A DNA stretch of 64,000 nucleotides from Oscheius sp. JU75. Its lineage: Eukaryota; Nematoda; Chromadorea; Rhabditida; Rhabditidae. Every line of letters begins with the position of its first letter. The first letter of the stretch is position 1. Shown piece by piece: positions 10,951 through 22,018 of the stretch. The notes under the pieces are model-generated. The model had not been told where the DNA came from and ran no database searches. It was given only the letters and a program-made list of their open reading frames with translations. The translations under genes were made by a program, and so were the position numbers. The DNA lies in contig JASJZC010000007.1 of assembly GCA_037178855.1 (NCBI GenBank), positions 10,850,001-10,914,000 of the forward strand. The letters are read 5' to 3'.

Positions 10951-12631
10951 CTACCATTCAGCGTCACCAGTACACTTTTGGAAACAGTAGTCGCGGTTAT
11001 GGATGTTCATAACTCCGTCCTTCAACTGGAACTTCCACTTGTTTCGGGCGCGATGAACCTAAATTTGAATTTTTGACAGAAACCCCCGGTATACCTTTTC
11101 GAAGAGACACATTATGACATGGTCCGCATCGAAGATAGTTTCAAGGTCCTCATCATCTTGGTCATCGTCCTCCGAGTTCAATGGGTCCTCTTCAACAATC
11201 TGAAATTAGATGTCATTTGCCCCTCTATCCTCTTAGTGGCTGTTATTTGTGTGGAGCACACGGCTCATCCTAATCAATGTGCCAGTGCCGCTCCGGCAGC
11301 AAAACCGTTCCTTTGGAGGAATCGATAAGAGTAAGTTAAAAACTCACAGTTTCGCCCTCATCGATTGCGCCATCTCCTCCAATCTTATCAGCGATTCGGC
11401 GAAGAGGGTCATTTTCCTCCTCCTCTTCTTCACTCGAGGAGTCGGACATGCCTCCTCCACCGCCGTCAAGGGAAAGGTGGTCGAAAAGTTGCAGGAGGAA
11501 CTTCTTGGCATCTAATTTCATGAGTAGAAAGGCTGAGGTTAAAAAGTACCGGCTTTAGTAGGCTTCCGCTGCTGAGAACTACCGGGCTGGTCCGGATCCT
11601 CTTCAGTCTCCTCGCGAGTCGAACCTCCATCCAACTGATGATGGTGCTGCATTTGGGGCTGTTGCTGCTGCTGTTGGACACGAATCTGTTGCATCGTGAC
11701 GTTTTGTGGGAGGGTGAAGGGAATAGGCTGAATCGGAGGTCCTGAAAGTTCGCATATGTTATAGAAACATTAGAATTGTACCCGCAGTGCCCATCATCAT
11801 CATTTGCGGGGCATTTTGGATGAATTGCTGTTGTCCTCCCGGCATCTGAACGACTCGAACTCCTTGCGGGAATACTTGACTGTTAATCGGCGGAATGTTT
11901 CCTCCGAGAGCTACAGCTTGCATCTGTTGAGCCTGGAAATCCGAATCATTCTGTTTATCAGGTCCTAGGGTGTCAGTAGCTGTTTCCGTGGTTTCCAGTT
12001 AAATGGATGTCGAGTATAGGACAAGACGATTACGGATTGACTTGGACACAACTTTGAGGTGACGGTAGGTTAACGTGTAACTTGAAGAAAACAGCTTACC
12101 GGGAGCTGTTGAGCCAGCTGCTGCTGCATATACTGCATCTGAGCTTGTTGCTGACGCTGCCCAGGCTCCATATGAAGTCCGACAGCGTGACCAGGGTGCT
12201 GGATAAGCTGAAGACATTTTTTTCAGGCCCAATATCTCAATATTCTAACCCCGTGAACTTGCTGAGCCCCGCTCGGTATTCTAGTCACGGGTATAGGCAT
12301 CTGTCGAGGTTGGCTCGTTCCAGAAGGACCTTGTCTCATTAGTGGGGGTGGAACCTGGTGCTGTGGCGGCATATTCCTCGGTTCGAGTTCGACACATCCA
12401 CTAGTGTTGACCTTTTCTTCCCAGTCCTTTGGAAAATAGAACTTGTTGCAAGAAATTCATACCCTCTTGAGCTGGGTAAGGACATCAACATCGACATTTT
12501 CGTCCAAGAAAGCTTCTTTGACTTGGTTGATAACGTCGTTGATCACACTTTTGTAGATTTCAGCCTGAATGAGACCGTGAAAAGACAAGAATAACGCAAC
12601 TTACCACACTATTGTTGTGGTATCCTGACAT
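10951..12631 (-). CDS. GTF2A1: Transcription initiation factor IIA large (alpha/beta) subunit
   Basis: TFIIA stabilises TBP on the TATA box. The start exon (12605-12631, MSGYHNNSV) joins EIYKSVINDVINQVKEAF, the conserved four-helix N-terminal domain. A Gln-rich middle (MQYMQQQLAQQ, VQQQQQQPQMQHHH) and an acidic stretch (SSSEEEEEEND) follow. The conserved C-terminal beta-barrel part ends in RNKWKFQLKDGVM and YCFQKCTGDAEW before the TAG at 10951. At least eight exons with short introns fit in phase. The cleavage region typical of the animal factor (near the acidic tract) is present as DGGGGGM followed by acidic residues. The N- and C-terminal domains are unmistakable; exact exon borders in the Gln-rich middle are less sure. 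Confidence 0.9.
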
Positions 12632-13872
12632 TATGGTACAGTCTCCGGAGATTACTGTAATTTTATATTTTTTAAAAAGTGCGTCCATTTCTTTTGGTTA
12701 ATACCATCTGTTATTAATTTTAGCGTCTTTCCCCACATTTCAGTGCCGCAATGTGGAGAAAGAGCGTCGTGTCAACCGGTTCCTCGACATAAAAATCAAT
12801 ATCACTAGCATGGTCGGGAAATCAGTAATTTTATGCAAACTTTCTCTTGTAGCAACTACCTTTCATCAACTTTTATACATCCAGACAAGCTGTACATTTA
12901 AAAGACATTGCATGGCTATTTGCACGAGCATCAACGACTCACCAACGGGCTAGACGTTCCGACCGGCGACTGAGTATTTATACGCAGCGAGGAGGGTGAC
13001 GTCACGATTCGGCGTTTAGATCCGCAGGTGGGCGCGGCTTGGCCGACAGCCATAGCGCCAAATCAAAATGTTTGGGATGCAAACTGATTGAGAAAATGAA
13101 AAAGGTTAAAAATGGAGCCAGCAGCAATTTTTAGCTCCTTTTTGAGCAGTGAATGGATTCACATTAATATTGTGCACTGCTGAATGCGTGACTCATCAAT
13201 ATACATCAGATTTTGAACGGCAGAGCAAATAAAATGAATTTTCGGCAGTTTGGCTTTGTAAAACTTTACTTTCAGTCCTTTGAACTGTAGGGATGAAAGA
13301 TTTGAGCACTTGAAATGTTTTTGCGAGACAGCAAGAGCATGCGCCCTGGCAGAGTAGGGCAGCCAAGATAATTGTACAAAAGGCGTGCTTACAATTTGTA
13401 GTCATGTCGGAGACATTGCTCTGACAGCCAGAGCCCTTATTATATGTGCTTCGGCCCAGAAAGAGTGTTCTGGGCCTAAAACTAGGCGCACTGCTTCCAG
13501 GCCAGATCAAATTTTAACGCTCCGGGTGCGCAATGGAAACCAGCTGTTTTGAGTTTAAAATTACATTATTAACTTGGTGATGTTTAGCAAATTTGTAGAG
13601 CGGAAAAAATGCTACAACTTTGTAAAACATCGCAAAGCTAAAAATGTCTCGTTTACCCTAAAATAAATGTTTTCCGTTGCGCACCGTTAGTGCTGAATTT
13701 CGGTCGAACTTTTCCCGGCTGATGTTTCTAATTCTCCACAATAAAGCAACCTTATCAAATGAATAAACTTTAACATCAATTTTATTAGGTTTGATCAAAA
13801 GTTTATTAACCGTTTGGCAGTTTTCATATGGAAATACATTCAAAGACCCTGATGCATAGATTAAAGTGATGA
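12632..13872. other. Intergenic region upstream of TFIIA gene
   Basis: Holds the TFIIA promoter side, a palindromic CRE-like site (12997-13004), and about 850 bp of AT-rich DNA without a supported gene. Confidence 0.4.
12997..13004. promoter_or_regulatory. CRE-like palindrome TGACGTCA
   Basis: Perfect 8-bp cAMP-response-element palindrome about 366 bp upstream of the TFIIA start codon, beside a TATTTATA. bZIP binding is known for this sequence; function here is inferred. Confidence 0.35.
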
Positions 13873-15597
13873 TTAGTTCCAGCCAAGAATCTCGGCAGTG
13901 TCCTCAATTGTAGCAATAAGACGATCCCGCATATGACGGACCCGTTCCTCGTCGTCGTCTTTTCCGTGGCGGAGCACAGGAGAATGAGACCACATGCATA
14001 CGGCAAAGCACATCATCGTGCAGGAGGCGGGAAGAGCTTTTCTGTAGTCTTCCTAAGTTTAATGTGACTTAGTTTTGCAAAAATCGTGCCTTGACTTCTT
14101 CCAGTGTCACTTCATTATCCATGTGCTTAGCATAGTACTCTAGAAGAGGTTCTGTCATCTTCCTACGAACGTCTGTGGTGCAACAGGTTGTGAGCACACG
14201 AAGGATGTCTTCGGTCTTGAATGAACGAGAATGTCAAAAGCTGAAAGAGTCTCACCATTGGTCCTGGACGACAAAGAGCCCAGTCGACGATGGAAGCAAT
14301 CTCGTCCCCTCTCCAAAGGATCTGTGGAGCCCAAAGATCTCCATGGATGAAAACTGCTTTTCCAGCTGAATAAGGAAATCGTTACTACGGCTTATACAAA
14401 AACGCGTAATAGCATACACATCCAAGAAGACAGAATTATTATTGAAACAGATTGCAAAAATAGAGTCAATGGACAGATGCAAAGAGACAGGAAGAGGCGT
14501 CAAAAACTCTTCTACTGATCCAAAAGAACTCACAGTCAGTCAGTTCCTCCTTCTGTCTCTTCATCCACTTGGAATCGTGTGCAAAGTTTTTCTTCAAGAG
14601 CTCGAAAGGCTTTTCCAGTCTCGCATCGTCCTTTGCCATCGAATCCATCATTTTCACAATAGAGCCGGCAAAGTTTTCACCGTCAGGATCAAATTTCTAG
14701 GAAATATAAGTACTGCAAAGAGGGCCTCAACCAACCATGTCAAACTTCACATCTTGCCATAAATCAGTGTTCTTATGGGACCATTTGGCGAGAGCAATGA
14801 TCTGGTCCATTATAGGGTAGAGCTGAATATATAGGTTGTAAAATAAGACTAAAACAAGCACCTGCTTCTCAGTGAATCCTTCCACGAGGTCTACATGGAA
14901 TGAATCGCCGATGTCTTCCATGAGAAGGACTGGAGCAGAATTCATGGGGCGGGAGCCATAGAGTTGAGGAGATCGGAGCTCGGCGGACGGAGCTGTAATC
15001 ACATATATTCTGTCTGGGGCACCCATTTTGAACGTATTCTATTTCTTCGGACCTGTCAACGTCATTTCCCCAATGTCAGCCTATTCATGTGTATAAACCA
15101 GTCTACCATGACAGACAAATGTTAAGCTAGTCTCCCTAGGTGACTTGTAGGCTTTGTGTGCACAAAATTGGCCGTGTAAGAAAGGCAGACGCGAATCAAG
15201 ATAGTCAGCAAACTGAATCTGTACCTTTTTTGAAAAGGGAGTAAACCTTGATCTCGGTGTTGTGCATATGCTCGTGAATTGGGTCGGGCGGAGCCTCCTG
15301 TCCTTCCTCCATGTGCCCACATTTCTTCCAGGCTTCTTCGGCCGCGAGTCCAGAAGGAAGTTTTGCCACAACAGAGTTGGGAAACTTGTCATTTTCGGTC
15401 GCCCAGGATAGATGTACTTTAGCTATGGCAGACATGTACCCGCACACATTCAAAACATCCACCTTAATCGATTTTGCTGGGGGACAAAAAGGATCTACCT
15501 TTGCGACGCTCGCTTTGTCATTGAATTCCTTGGACATAGTCTCTTCCACCCATTCCTTCGTAACGCCAAAGCCGTCAACAAGTCGTTGATCTGTCAT
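13873..15597 (-). CDS. CHK kinase-like (DUF1679/ecdysteroid-kinase-like) protein
   Basis: Start at 15597 lies six bases after a TTTTCAG acceptor. Exon 1 (15225-15597) shows the nematode DUF1679 start (DQRLVDGFGVTKEWVEE, then VVAKLPSG). Exon 2 is 14862-15013; later exons give KFDPDGENFAGSIVKMM, the catalytic-loop region FIHGDLWAPQILW, IVDWALCRPG, and the helical C-terminus ending TAEILGWN at 13873. The family has an aminoglycoside-phosphotransferase-like fold and phosphorylates small molecules. Here the Asn expected after HGDLWxx is Gln, and the metal-binding Asp is followed by Trp-Ala, so activity is uncertain. The intron ending at 14053 has either a GC donor (14089, keeps a conserved Val-Lys) or a weak GT donor (14095). 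Confidence 0.8.
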
Positions 15598-17298
15598 TTG
15601 CCACTGAAAACTGCTGTTTAGAGGAGGAAGCACGCGTCGGAACGCTATATTTCCATTAGAGAGACATTATCTTATCGAGCTGGAAGGGGTCGCCTCGAAA
15701 AATTCGCTAGATAATGATGAGAATGTGTTAAAAACAATGTATTGAAGAAATTGGTCTTCCCTTGAGTGTTTGTGACGTGTGTCTAATCTCAAAAGACTAT
15801 GAACTGATAATGTAACAAGAACGAGTGCACAGCTTTTGAGAAAAGGGAATGTACAAAGCTCAAATTCGCATCCGAGTAGCGTACTTGTTGGTCTTTTAGT
15901 CTAGGCGTGATCAATTCGTCAGTGCTTTCATCCCCTCGCACTAAACAATATGTTGTGAAACGTCATATGATCAAGCAAAACAGTCGCGCATACTAATTTC
16001 TTGCCAGAGTTCAACGGAGGTAAACAAGAGTGCATAAACACTTTAGCTTTCTGAAGGAAGGCTACTCAATCGCAGAAGAGCCCACAGAAAGTGCTAGTGA
16101 CAAAACTTTATCTATAATCCAGAATTCTGGGTAATAGGCCTGAAATTTTGATTTTACAGTTTACAGTAAACATTCCGTAGGATAAGTTACTGTGAAGGCT
16201 TAAAAAATTGGTTATTTTCATATTCCCCAATTAAAAATGCACGAAATGGTTTGGAGCAACCGAATCCAGCCATCGCGTGCAATACACAGGCGGCGGGGGG
16301 AAGCATGAGACTCGGAGACAAAACAAAGAGAGGCTGTGGGAAAACGGTTTTGGATGCGATGGTGCAGAAATAGCTATAAACTTAAAGCGAGTGTCTTTTT
16401 TCTAACTTCCAAATGTAATGATGTTTAGACTGTTTGACGTCATCTCAGGTCGAGGTAGTTTTGACTTAAAGTCTTTGTAGTTCCCTCAAGCTGCGAGGTT
16501 ATGTCTTTTTTACTAGAAAATAGCTATGAAGCATGGTATGGCAGCAATATATCAGGGCAAAATGATTACACAGTAATAACAAGGTAACCTCATCTTGTAA
16601 AAGTTTTTTTTAGAACATCTGTTTAGACAGTAGTAAGTGACGGAAAGTTAACCGCTCTGTTCTGCGTATCTTTGACTTCTAAACTGCTCGGATCCATTCC
16701 TTTCCTATTCTGAGTAGGTGGAGGAATGTAAAAGTGTAACATGCTCCCATCACTCTGCAGCAACTAAATTTTGTAGACAAAAGCGAGCCACAAAAGTTAA
16801 AACATGACTTGTTAGAACAGTCTTACATAGTGGGGAAAAAGTTCCCCAGTGATTAGTGATTTTATTCAGGAAAAGGCACTTTAGAGCGCATATATCTCGG
16901 CGAAGATAACCTACAAAAGGTATACATATTTGTAATAAGCGCACTTACCTCTACAATACCGATATACAGAGCTGCCGAAAAAAGGTCCGAACACTCGCTT
17001 TAAGCATGACCCGCAGAAAGCTGACTAAATGGTGCACTAACAATCAATAATCAAAAAAAAAGGTGAAAAGGAACGGGTGAGCAATGCAAGTAGCAGCGGT
17101 CACACATCTTTTAAACAACGATGTTTGCATAATCTCTGTAGTAGACGTCCGAGGTGACTCGTAGCTGAATGAATCACGCTCGGCAAAAGTTGCCCATTTG
17201 ACCTTGCCAGTTTATTACGTCCTACTCGGATCCTCAAAATGATACACGTTCGTCTAATGAGAGTCTCTATTTCACTTATTCTACACTAGTGCTTCATT
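15598..17298. other. Large intergenic region
   Basis: About 1.7 kb without any frame that combines protein-like composition with splice sites. AT-rich, with scattered short stops in all frames. Confidence 0.45.
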
Positions 17299-17492
17299 AT
17301 GGGTGAGCTGCATCCGATTTTTCGCATTTGAAAAAAGATGAAACTGCTTCAGAGCGTGATGCCCTCTACTGCATGATCTTTTTCGGAATCGTCATTTTCG
17401 TGCTCAGTGTCATCTTCTTCCTCGTCTACATGTCTGTAAAGTGAGTTTTTGTGATATGAGATCGCCATTTCTGTGGTTTTAGACACTCTTAG
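17299..17492 (+). CDS. Single-pass membrane micropeptide, 38 residues, three exons
   Basis: Exon 1 is only four bases (17299-17302: ATG plus G), exon 2 is 17338-17440 and exon 3 is 17483-17492. Introns of 35 and 42 bp have GTGAGC and GTGAGT donors. The product starts MDETASERDALY, has a strong membrane helix (MIFFGIVIFVLSVIFFLVYM) and ends SVKHS. An AATAAA at 17560-17565 follows the stop. The acidic start and short basic tail suggest the N-terminus outside or in the lumen. I recognise no family. Support is the coincidence of ATG, two good introns, helix and poly(A) signal; expression is unproven. Confidence 0.5.
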
Positions 17493-17622
17493 AAGGGACC
17501 ATCTCTTCGTAAGATAGCATTAATGATAATGTTCATTCCAATTTTGTACAGACGATAGAAATAAAGGCACATTTGAGTATCGAAGAGATGTGGAAATGTA
17601 TTGGAAATAATAGTCTGGTAAT

Positions 17623-17821
17623 TCAAACTTCCGTTGCTTGTCGAGGGTTCACGTAAGTTTCTTAAAATGCCATAGAGTAATCTGTTACGATAAAAAGTTC
17701 TACCTTCAACTTTCTTCGATCGTTGCAAGTCCTGCCTCACAAAATATACTGCCAGCGCCAGTATTGACAGGACGAGTAGGCAGACAATGGTATAAATTAC
17801 GATCATCCAAGCTGTCCACAT
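17623..17821 (-). CDS. Single-pass membrane micropeptide, 51 residues, two exons
   Basis: Exons 17704-17821 and 17623-17660, with a 43 bp intron (GTAGAA donor, TTTTAAG acceptor). The product has a short MWTAWM start and a membrane helix (IVIYTIVCLLVLSILALAVY). A basic Lys/Arg/Gln-rich cytoplasmic part (RQDLQRSKKVE) and a tail ending RQATEV follow. It lies tail to tail with the 38-residue micropeptide, about 130 bp between stops. No family recognised; positive residues after the helix predict the C-terminus in the cytosol. Confidence 0.55.
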
Positions 17822-18011
17822 TTCTGAAAACTTGACTATGACATAGTGAGAAAATAGTAGGGGAGGACAAAGTTTCCCCCGGAGGACCCTCAATAGACAC
17901 TAAAGATCCGGGGTGCGAAAAAAGGCTGTGAATTCATCCGCGAAGAATACCCCCGCCGTGCGAAACTTGTCAAGTGACAAGCCATTGACGTTGTTTTGAT
18001 TTTTTCGCAGC

Positions 18012-18690
18012 ATGTCACAGCCCATTCTGATTTACGTGCGCCGTCACGCGAAACGCCGCCCTGCCTTTTCACAAAGCCATTTGCATTCTGTCGAGAAAAA
18101 ACCTTGTTCACACACATCATATAGTCACAAAAAGTCAAAAATGCCTGGAAATCTGGGCTGCGTGAAATTGAGGAAACTGGAACATTCTGTCTACAAGTGT
18201 GCGAGAGAGTGAGCGCGGAAGATGATTCAGAGGCAAACAGTGGATCTAGAAGTGCAAGTGCCGACGGCGAGCACATTGCTACACCTGGCAGTGCATAAAA
18301 CTCTTCTAAACAACAATATCGTGGAAGAATGGGGGAAGAAGCATTTCATTTCCGGGCATCTCGAAGAGTCAAGTTTCTCAAATAGTTGTAAAGTGAAGTC
18401 TTTCAAGGAGCCGATTTTCATTTTGTGTTTTTGGGACAAAAGACAAGGATTCATTCATTCAAAGGACGATCAGTTTATTCTTCTCCCTGTCCTTTTTAAT
18501 GTGGTTTAGGTCCCGTTACGAACTTTCCCAAATCCACTTTCCCAAATCATTTTAGGTTTTCATCGTCTAAGCGTGACAAGGATGAAGAAGGAGACCGAAA
18601 TCATATACGTAAACTTCATTAGATTGTAAAAGAAAAGAAGATCTGTTATGTTTTAGAAAGGGATCTTTATAAACCGTTCAGGTCTGATTA
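18012..18690 (+). CDS. Possible small basic/acidic protein gene, exon structure unresolved
   Basis: ATG at 18012 follows a TTTTTTCGCAG acceptor. Exon 1 (18012-18089) gives MSQPILIYVRRHAKRRPAFS. A 35 bp intron joins in phase to an exon from 18125 that reads VKNAWKSGLREIEETGTF and then a Ser/Asp/Glu-rich stretch ending near 18290. Protein-like exons also occur at 18556-18608 (SSSKRDKDEEGDRNH) and after 18650 (ending KPFRSD). However, the phase between 18290 and 18556 fits a different frame, and a competing 96-codon open frame covers 18222-18509. The gene is likely, its product only partly known. Confidence 0.3.
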
Positions 18691-19133
18691 AACAGTACTG
18701 ACGGGAAACAAGACGATCGAAGTGGACAAATAAGGTGTGGAATCGATAGTGTCCACCAGCGGACTGATAGCACTTTAGCATGGAAAGTGCCAATCTACTC
18801 CCAGCCCAAAATAGGAAAAGAATAAACAAACAATCGTCTATAGCAAGAGATATGGGGCTGCTGCGCCGGCTACGATCATAGTATGACTCACGAAGAAGCG
18901 TGGGTGAAAAATGTGCAGTAGGGACAGAAGTATGAGTGTGTGGGCTGCTGCTGAAAAAGAGCAAGGCGACGTCTGGTGGCCTCTTCAATGTTATTTGAGG
19001 GTCGCCGCTCCCTCCATCATACTATGCTAATCGCGGGATAAACATTGTTCAACACATCCAATAAAAGGTCATTACCAAATATTTAAGAGTTTGCATTCTA
19101 CATTTTCCATAATTACTATGGCTTTGTAAATTT
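18691..19133. other. Region without a resolved gene
   Basis: On the minus strand around 18890-19010 one frame reads YFCPYCTFFTH after a Gln/Arg-rich stretch and ends at a GTGAGT donor. It looks like a zinc-finger exon, but no start or partner exon was found. Confidence 0.25.
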
Positions 19134-19329
19134 TCAGCATCGACAAGAGTAGAACCGGCTTTCGCAGCTTGAGCAGATTTCATCGCAACAGCCTAAATTA
19201 GCGTCTGGTTAAGCAGGTACTTTATTATGTATTCAGATGAATATGATCTCGGCCACCCCAGGCACCTCTTGTTCTTATTTCAATACCAGCATAGACAGGA
19301 ACAAGCAAAATGAGCAGAAGAAGAAGCAT
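19134..19329 (-). CDS. Secreted six-cysteine micropeptide, 33 residues
   Basis: Exons 19287-19329 and 19134-19192 joined over a 94 bp intron (G/GTATTG donor, AATTTAG acceptor). The start lies 13 bases after a TTTTCAG acceptor, and a TATA box stands about 95 bp upstream of the ATG. The product is a signal peptide (MLLLLLILLVPVYA) followed by GCCDEICSSCESRFYSCRC, 19 residues with six cysteines, consistent with three disulfides. Unspliced, the first exon would instead read into a basic, cysteine-free tail and stop, so splicing decides the product. It belongs to no family I recognise. Small secreted Cys-rich peptides in nematodes include signalling and host-defence peptides. Confidence 0.5.
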
Positions 19330-19423
19330 GGTTGGCAGTATTCTGAAAAAAAGTTTTCCAAACTTTATAAACAAAAAAACAGAAAGGATAATAAGTGAGT
19401 AGAATATGTGCGAAAAGCACTAT

Positions 19424-19431
19424 GTTTTATA
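19424..19431 (-). promoter_or_regulatory. TATA box (TATAAAAC) of six-cysteine peptide gene
   Basis: TATAAAAC on the minus strand, about 95 bp before the start codon at 19329, in a GGGTATAAAAC context like those before the cystatins. Confidence 0.5.
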
Positions 19432-19624
19432 CCCATTTATCCCTCGTTGTGTGGGTTTTAATGCTAACAACTTATGCCAGGTCAAAATGCTTCGCTTCCT
19501 GATATAAATCTGGCCATGTTACAGCTGCCGAACATTTCAAACAAATCCATGTCAAGTTTTTATGACCAAAGTCTATTCAACACCGTTTTTTGTTTGGCAA
19601 GCTATCACAGTGAAAGCGACACGT

Positions 19625-20102
19625 CTAAGGTTTCTTGATCTCTTCGATACTGGTGACTTCGACAGTTTTGGTCCAAGGCTGGTCGAAAATGCGAACCTTG
19701 TAGGTCTAAAACGGAGGGTAACACATTTCAAAAAAAGCTGGCTTGCCTTGGTCGGAGCATTAGCTGATACTTTGCATGTAGAGGCAGTGATCTCGTTGGC
19801 ATCCTTGCGACAGTTGGACTCTCCAAACTGAATGATCAGCTCGATATTCTGTCCGGCAACGACTTGGGTCTTAGCCGAAAGAACTTTCATGGGAACGAGG
19901 GCCATGTTGCTGTTAGCGTTGCTGGCATCATTGTTAACAGCTTTGGTGGCCGTATTCCATGCCCAGTTCTGAAATTTCGCAAATTATGAATAAAACTTGT
20001 GCTTACCATGTACTCCTTATCATTAGCATTCTGCTCAGTCCATCCACCAGTCAGTTGTGCAGTGGTTGCTCCCAAAAGGACCAATAAAACAAGAGTCAGC
20101 AT
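19625..20102 (-). CDS. Secreted cystatin (cysteine-protease inhibitor)
   Basis: Three exons (20007-20102, 19747-19968, 19625-19705) give 132 residues. A signal peptide (MLTLVLLVLLGATTA) is followed by LTGGWTEQN, the inhibitory-loop motif QVVAG within LSAKTQVVAGQNIEL, a Cys pair, and the second hairpin PW in FDQPWTKTV. These are the wedge elements by which type-2 cystatins block papain-like proteases. The last intron (19706-19746, 41 bp) has a GC donor in perfect AAG/GCAAGC context. A TATA box lies at 20142-20147 on the minus strand. This is the only family member in the window with both motifs intact. Confidence 0.85.
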
Positions 20103-20141
20103 TCTAGAAACTATAAACTGTACGGGGGGAAGAAAGACCGC

Positions 20142-20147
20142 TTTATA
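20142..20147 (-). promoter_or_regulatory. TATA box of cystatin gene
   Basis: TATAAA on the minus strand 40 bp upstream of the cystatin start codon, followed by a purine-rich GA tract at 20149-20167. Confidence 0.5.
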
Positions 20148-20167
20148 AGAGAAAGAGAGAGAGAGAC

Positions 20168-22018
20168 ACGGATGAGTCAGCAGACCAGGCGGAAACTCTG
20201 ATCAAACTATGGTTTGCAACTGCAGGGCTGTCCACTTTTAAACAGTTTCACTGTAAACAAGCGATCAAAATAAGACAAATGACTAAGTATTCAGTGACTG
20301 TTTTAACAGCTCAACAAACTGGAGGTAGCTGTTGTTGATTCGGAAAGTATACTTATAATGTGACCCCCAAGCAGAGTGTAACTACTTTACACCACGGGTG
20401 TCCGCACCCCTCGAGCCAAAAATCATTACCGGTTTGTACTTCTCGAAACATTCTGTGAGTGGAAAAATGAGGTTGTCTATGAAAGGTCAACACGGAGAGA
20501 CGAGGAGTTTATCGCCACGTCTCACGGTCAATATTTACCACAGACAAGGAGCTGTGGCAGATAGTCCACGTGCTAAAACGGCTCTCAAAACAGGAGAGAG
20601 AAAGTGACTGAGAGAGAAAGAGTGTGACAAGTTTTTAAATAGTTTCCTAGCAAATGCCATGACAAAAGGAGAGGAGAGACCGATAAATCCAGCTAATCTG
20701 ACATGGTGAAAGGATGAATTGCGCCTTTTTCAATAGAAATACATCGTAGTGAAGCATTTTTACCAGGTTTTGTTTAGAAAAGAGGGTATGCTCTTGTTTG
20801 AAAGAACTTATTGGAACAGGGCATTTTCCTAGCTGACATTCCCTAGCAACCCCGAGCGACAGGTCAGAAGTTGACAGGACAAGAAGGTGGGTGACAGGCT
20901 GACAAGATAGGAGGATAGGCTGATCTGGTGACAAAAAGATTGACACCTAGAGTTGTCCTGGGAAGCTGAGACGTTGTTTTGGATCTTTTTCATCAGTTGC
21001 ATTTGCGATCCTTAGCCATGATAACATCTAAACCCAGAGTTTCTCAATGGCTTACAAGCGTAATCTGAAGACCGAGGCTAGTATGCTCTCGAGACACATG
21101 GGAAAGCCGCAGAGTCTTATGACGGTCACTGTTCCCTGTACTTGACCCAGAAACGCACCTGGTGCTCTTCTACATTTTTAACCCTGAACTTTTCTTCTTT
21201 TCAGGGCCTTCCCTGACCTACTTTTTCCCTGAAAGTGCTATTTCACGTATGAACACCCGTCTCCCAGAAAACGACATTAACTCGAAAAACTGTGTGTAAT
21301 CCCCATCAAAAAGTCACTGATAACTTTGACCGTTCTTTTTTTAGATGTTGACAGCAAAAAGACTATGTTTTCAAAAACGCACATTCTAACTGGGGGCGGT
21401 TGTCTACACAGTCGTGGTGTTGCTACAAGCTGAGTAAATACGACCAGTATTCACCTCTCAGTATGGCTTAATCCTCATTTTTTCCCAGTGGTTGTGGGGG
21501 CGCGGGAGGAGCATTATACTAATTGAACGGCAGAACTTTCTATATCCCCTCCAATATCCGTTTTTTTCCCTTAGCAGATGATGATAAGAACATGGTATCA
21601 TGATTCTCTGCAGGGGAAAGTCTTGTTTACTCTCACATACACAAAATTGACTCGACGCTGTTTGCTTTGAGGTCCCGTTGGTCACAAATGGCAGCACGTC
21701 GTCTACTTCCTGCCATTTGCAGAGAAGTAGACGACGTGGTTCCAGGTTCCAGTTTTTTGTGAGCGCTGCTGACCACCATTTGACGCGAGTGCCGCGCGCG
21801 AGAATTCACGTCAAAAACAGTACTCTTTCGTAACAAAAGCGTGCAGAGAAAGATCGCGCAGTGGCAACCTGTTTGGTTGGCTAGCGCTAACTTCGATCGC
21901 CTCTCCGATCCATATTTTTCTCGTACAAACTGCCCTAGTTCCCATTTGAATTCCTTCATTTTTTATATTTTCTTACCTTTGAGTCTGATTAATGCAACTT
22001 TTTCAGAAAACGTCGCGT
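20168..22018. other. Intergenic region upstream of mlk-1-like gene
   Basis: About 1.85 kb. Holds the 15-bp inverted repeat at 21695-21738 and the acceptor before the kinase start. No other gene is supported. Confidence 0.45.
21695..21738. repeat. Perfect 15-bp inverted repeat with 14-nt loop
   Basis: CACGTCGTCTACTTC at 21695-21709 is exactly complementary in reverse to GAAGTAGACGACGTG at 21724-21738. A second, overlapping inverted pair (AAATGGCAG / CTGCCATTT) flanks the left arm. Located about 280 bp upstream of the kinase start. Confidence 0.8.

Noticed and set aside
18653-18988. 111-codon minus-strand frame
   Set aside because: Another frame over the same bases reads as a possible zinc-finger exon; neither could be tied to a start.
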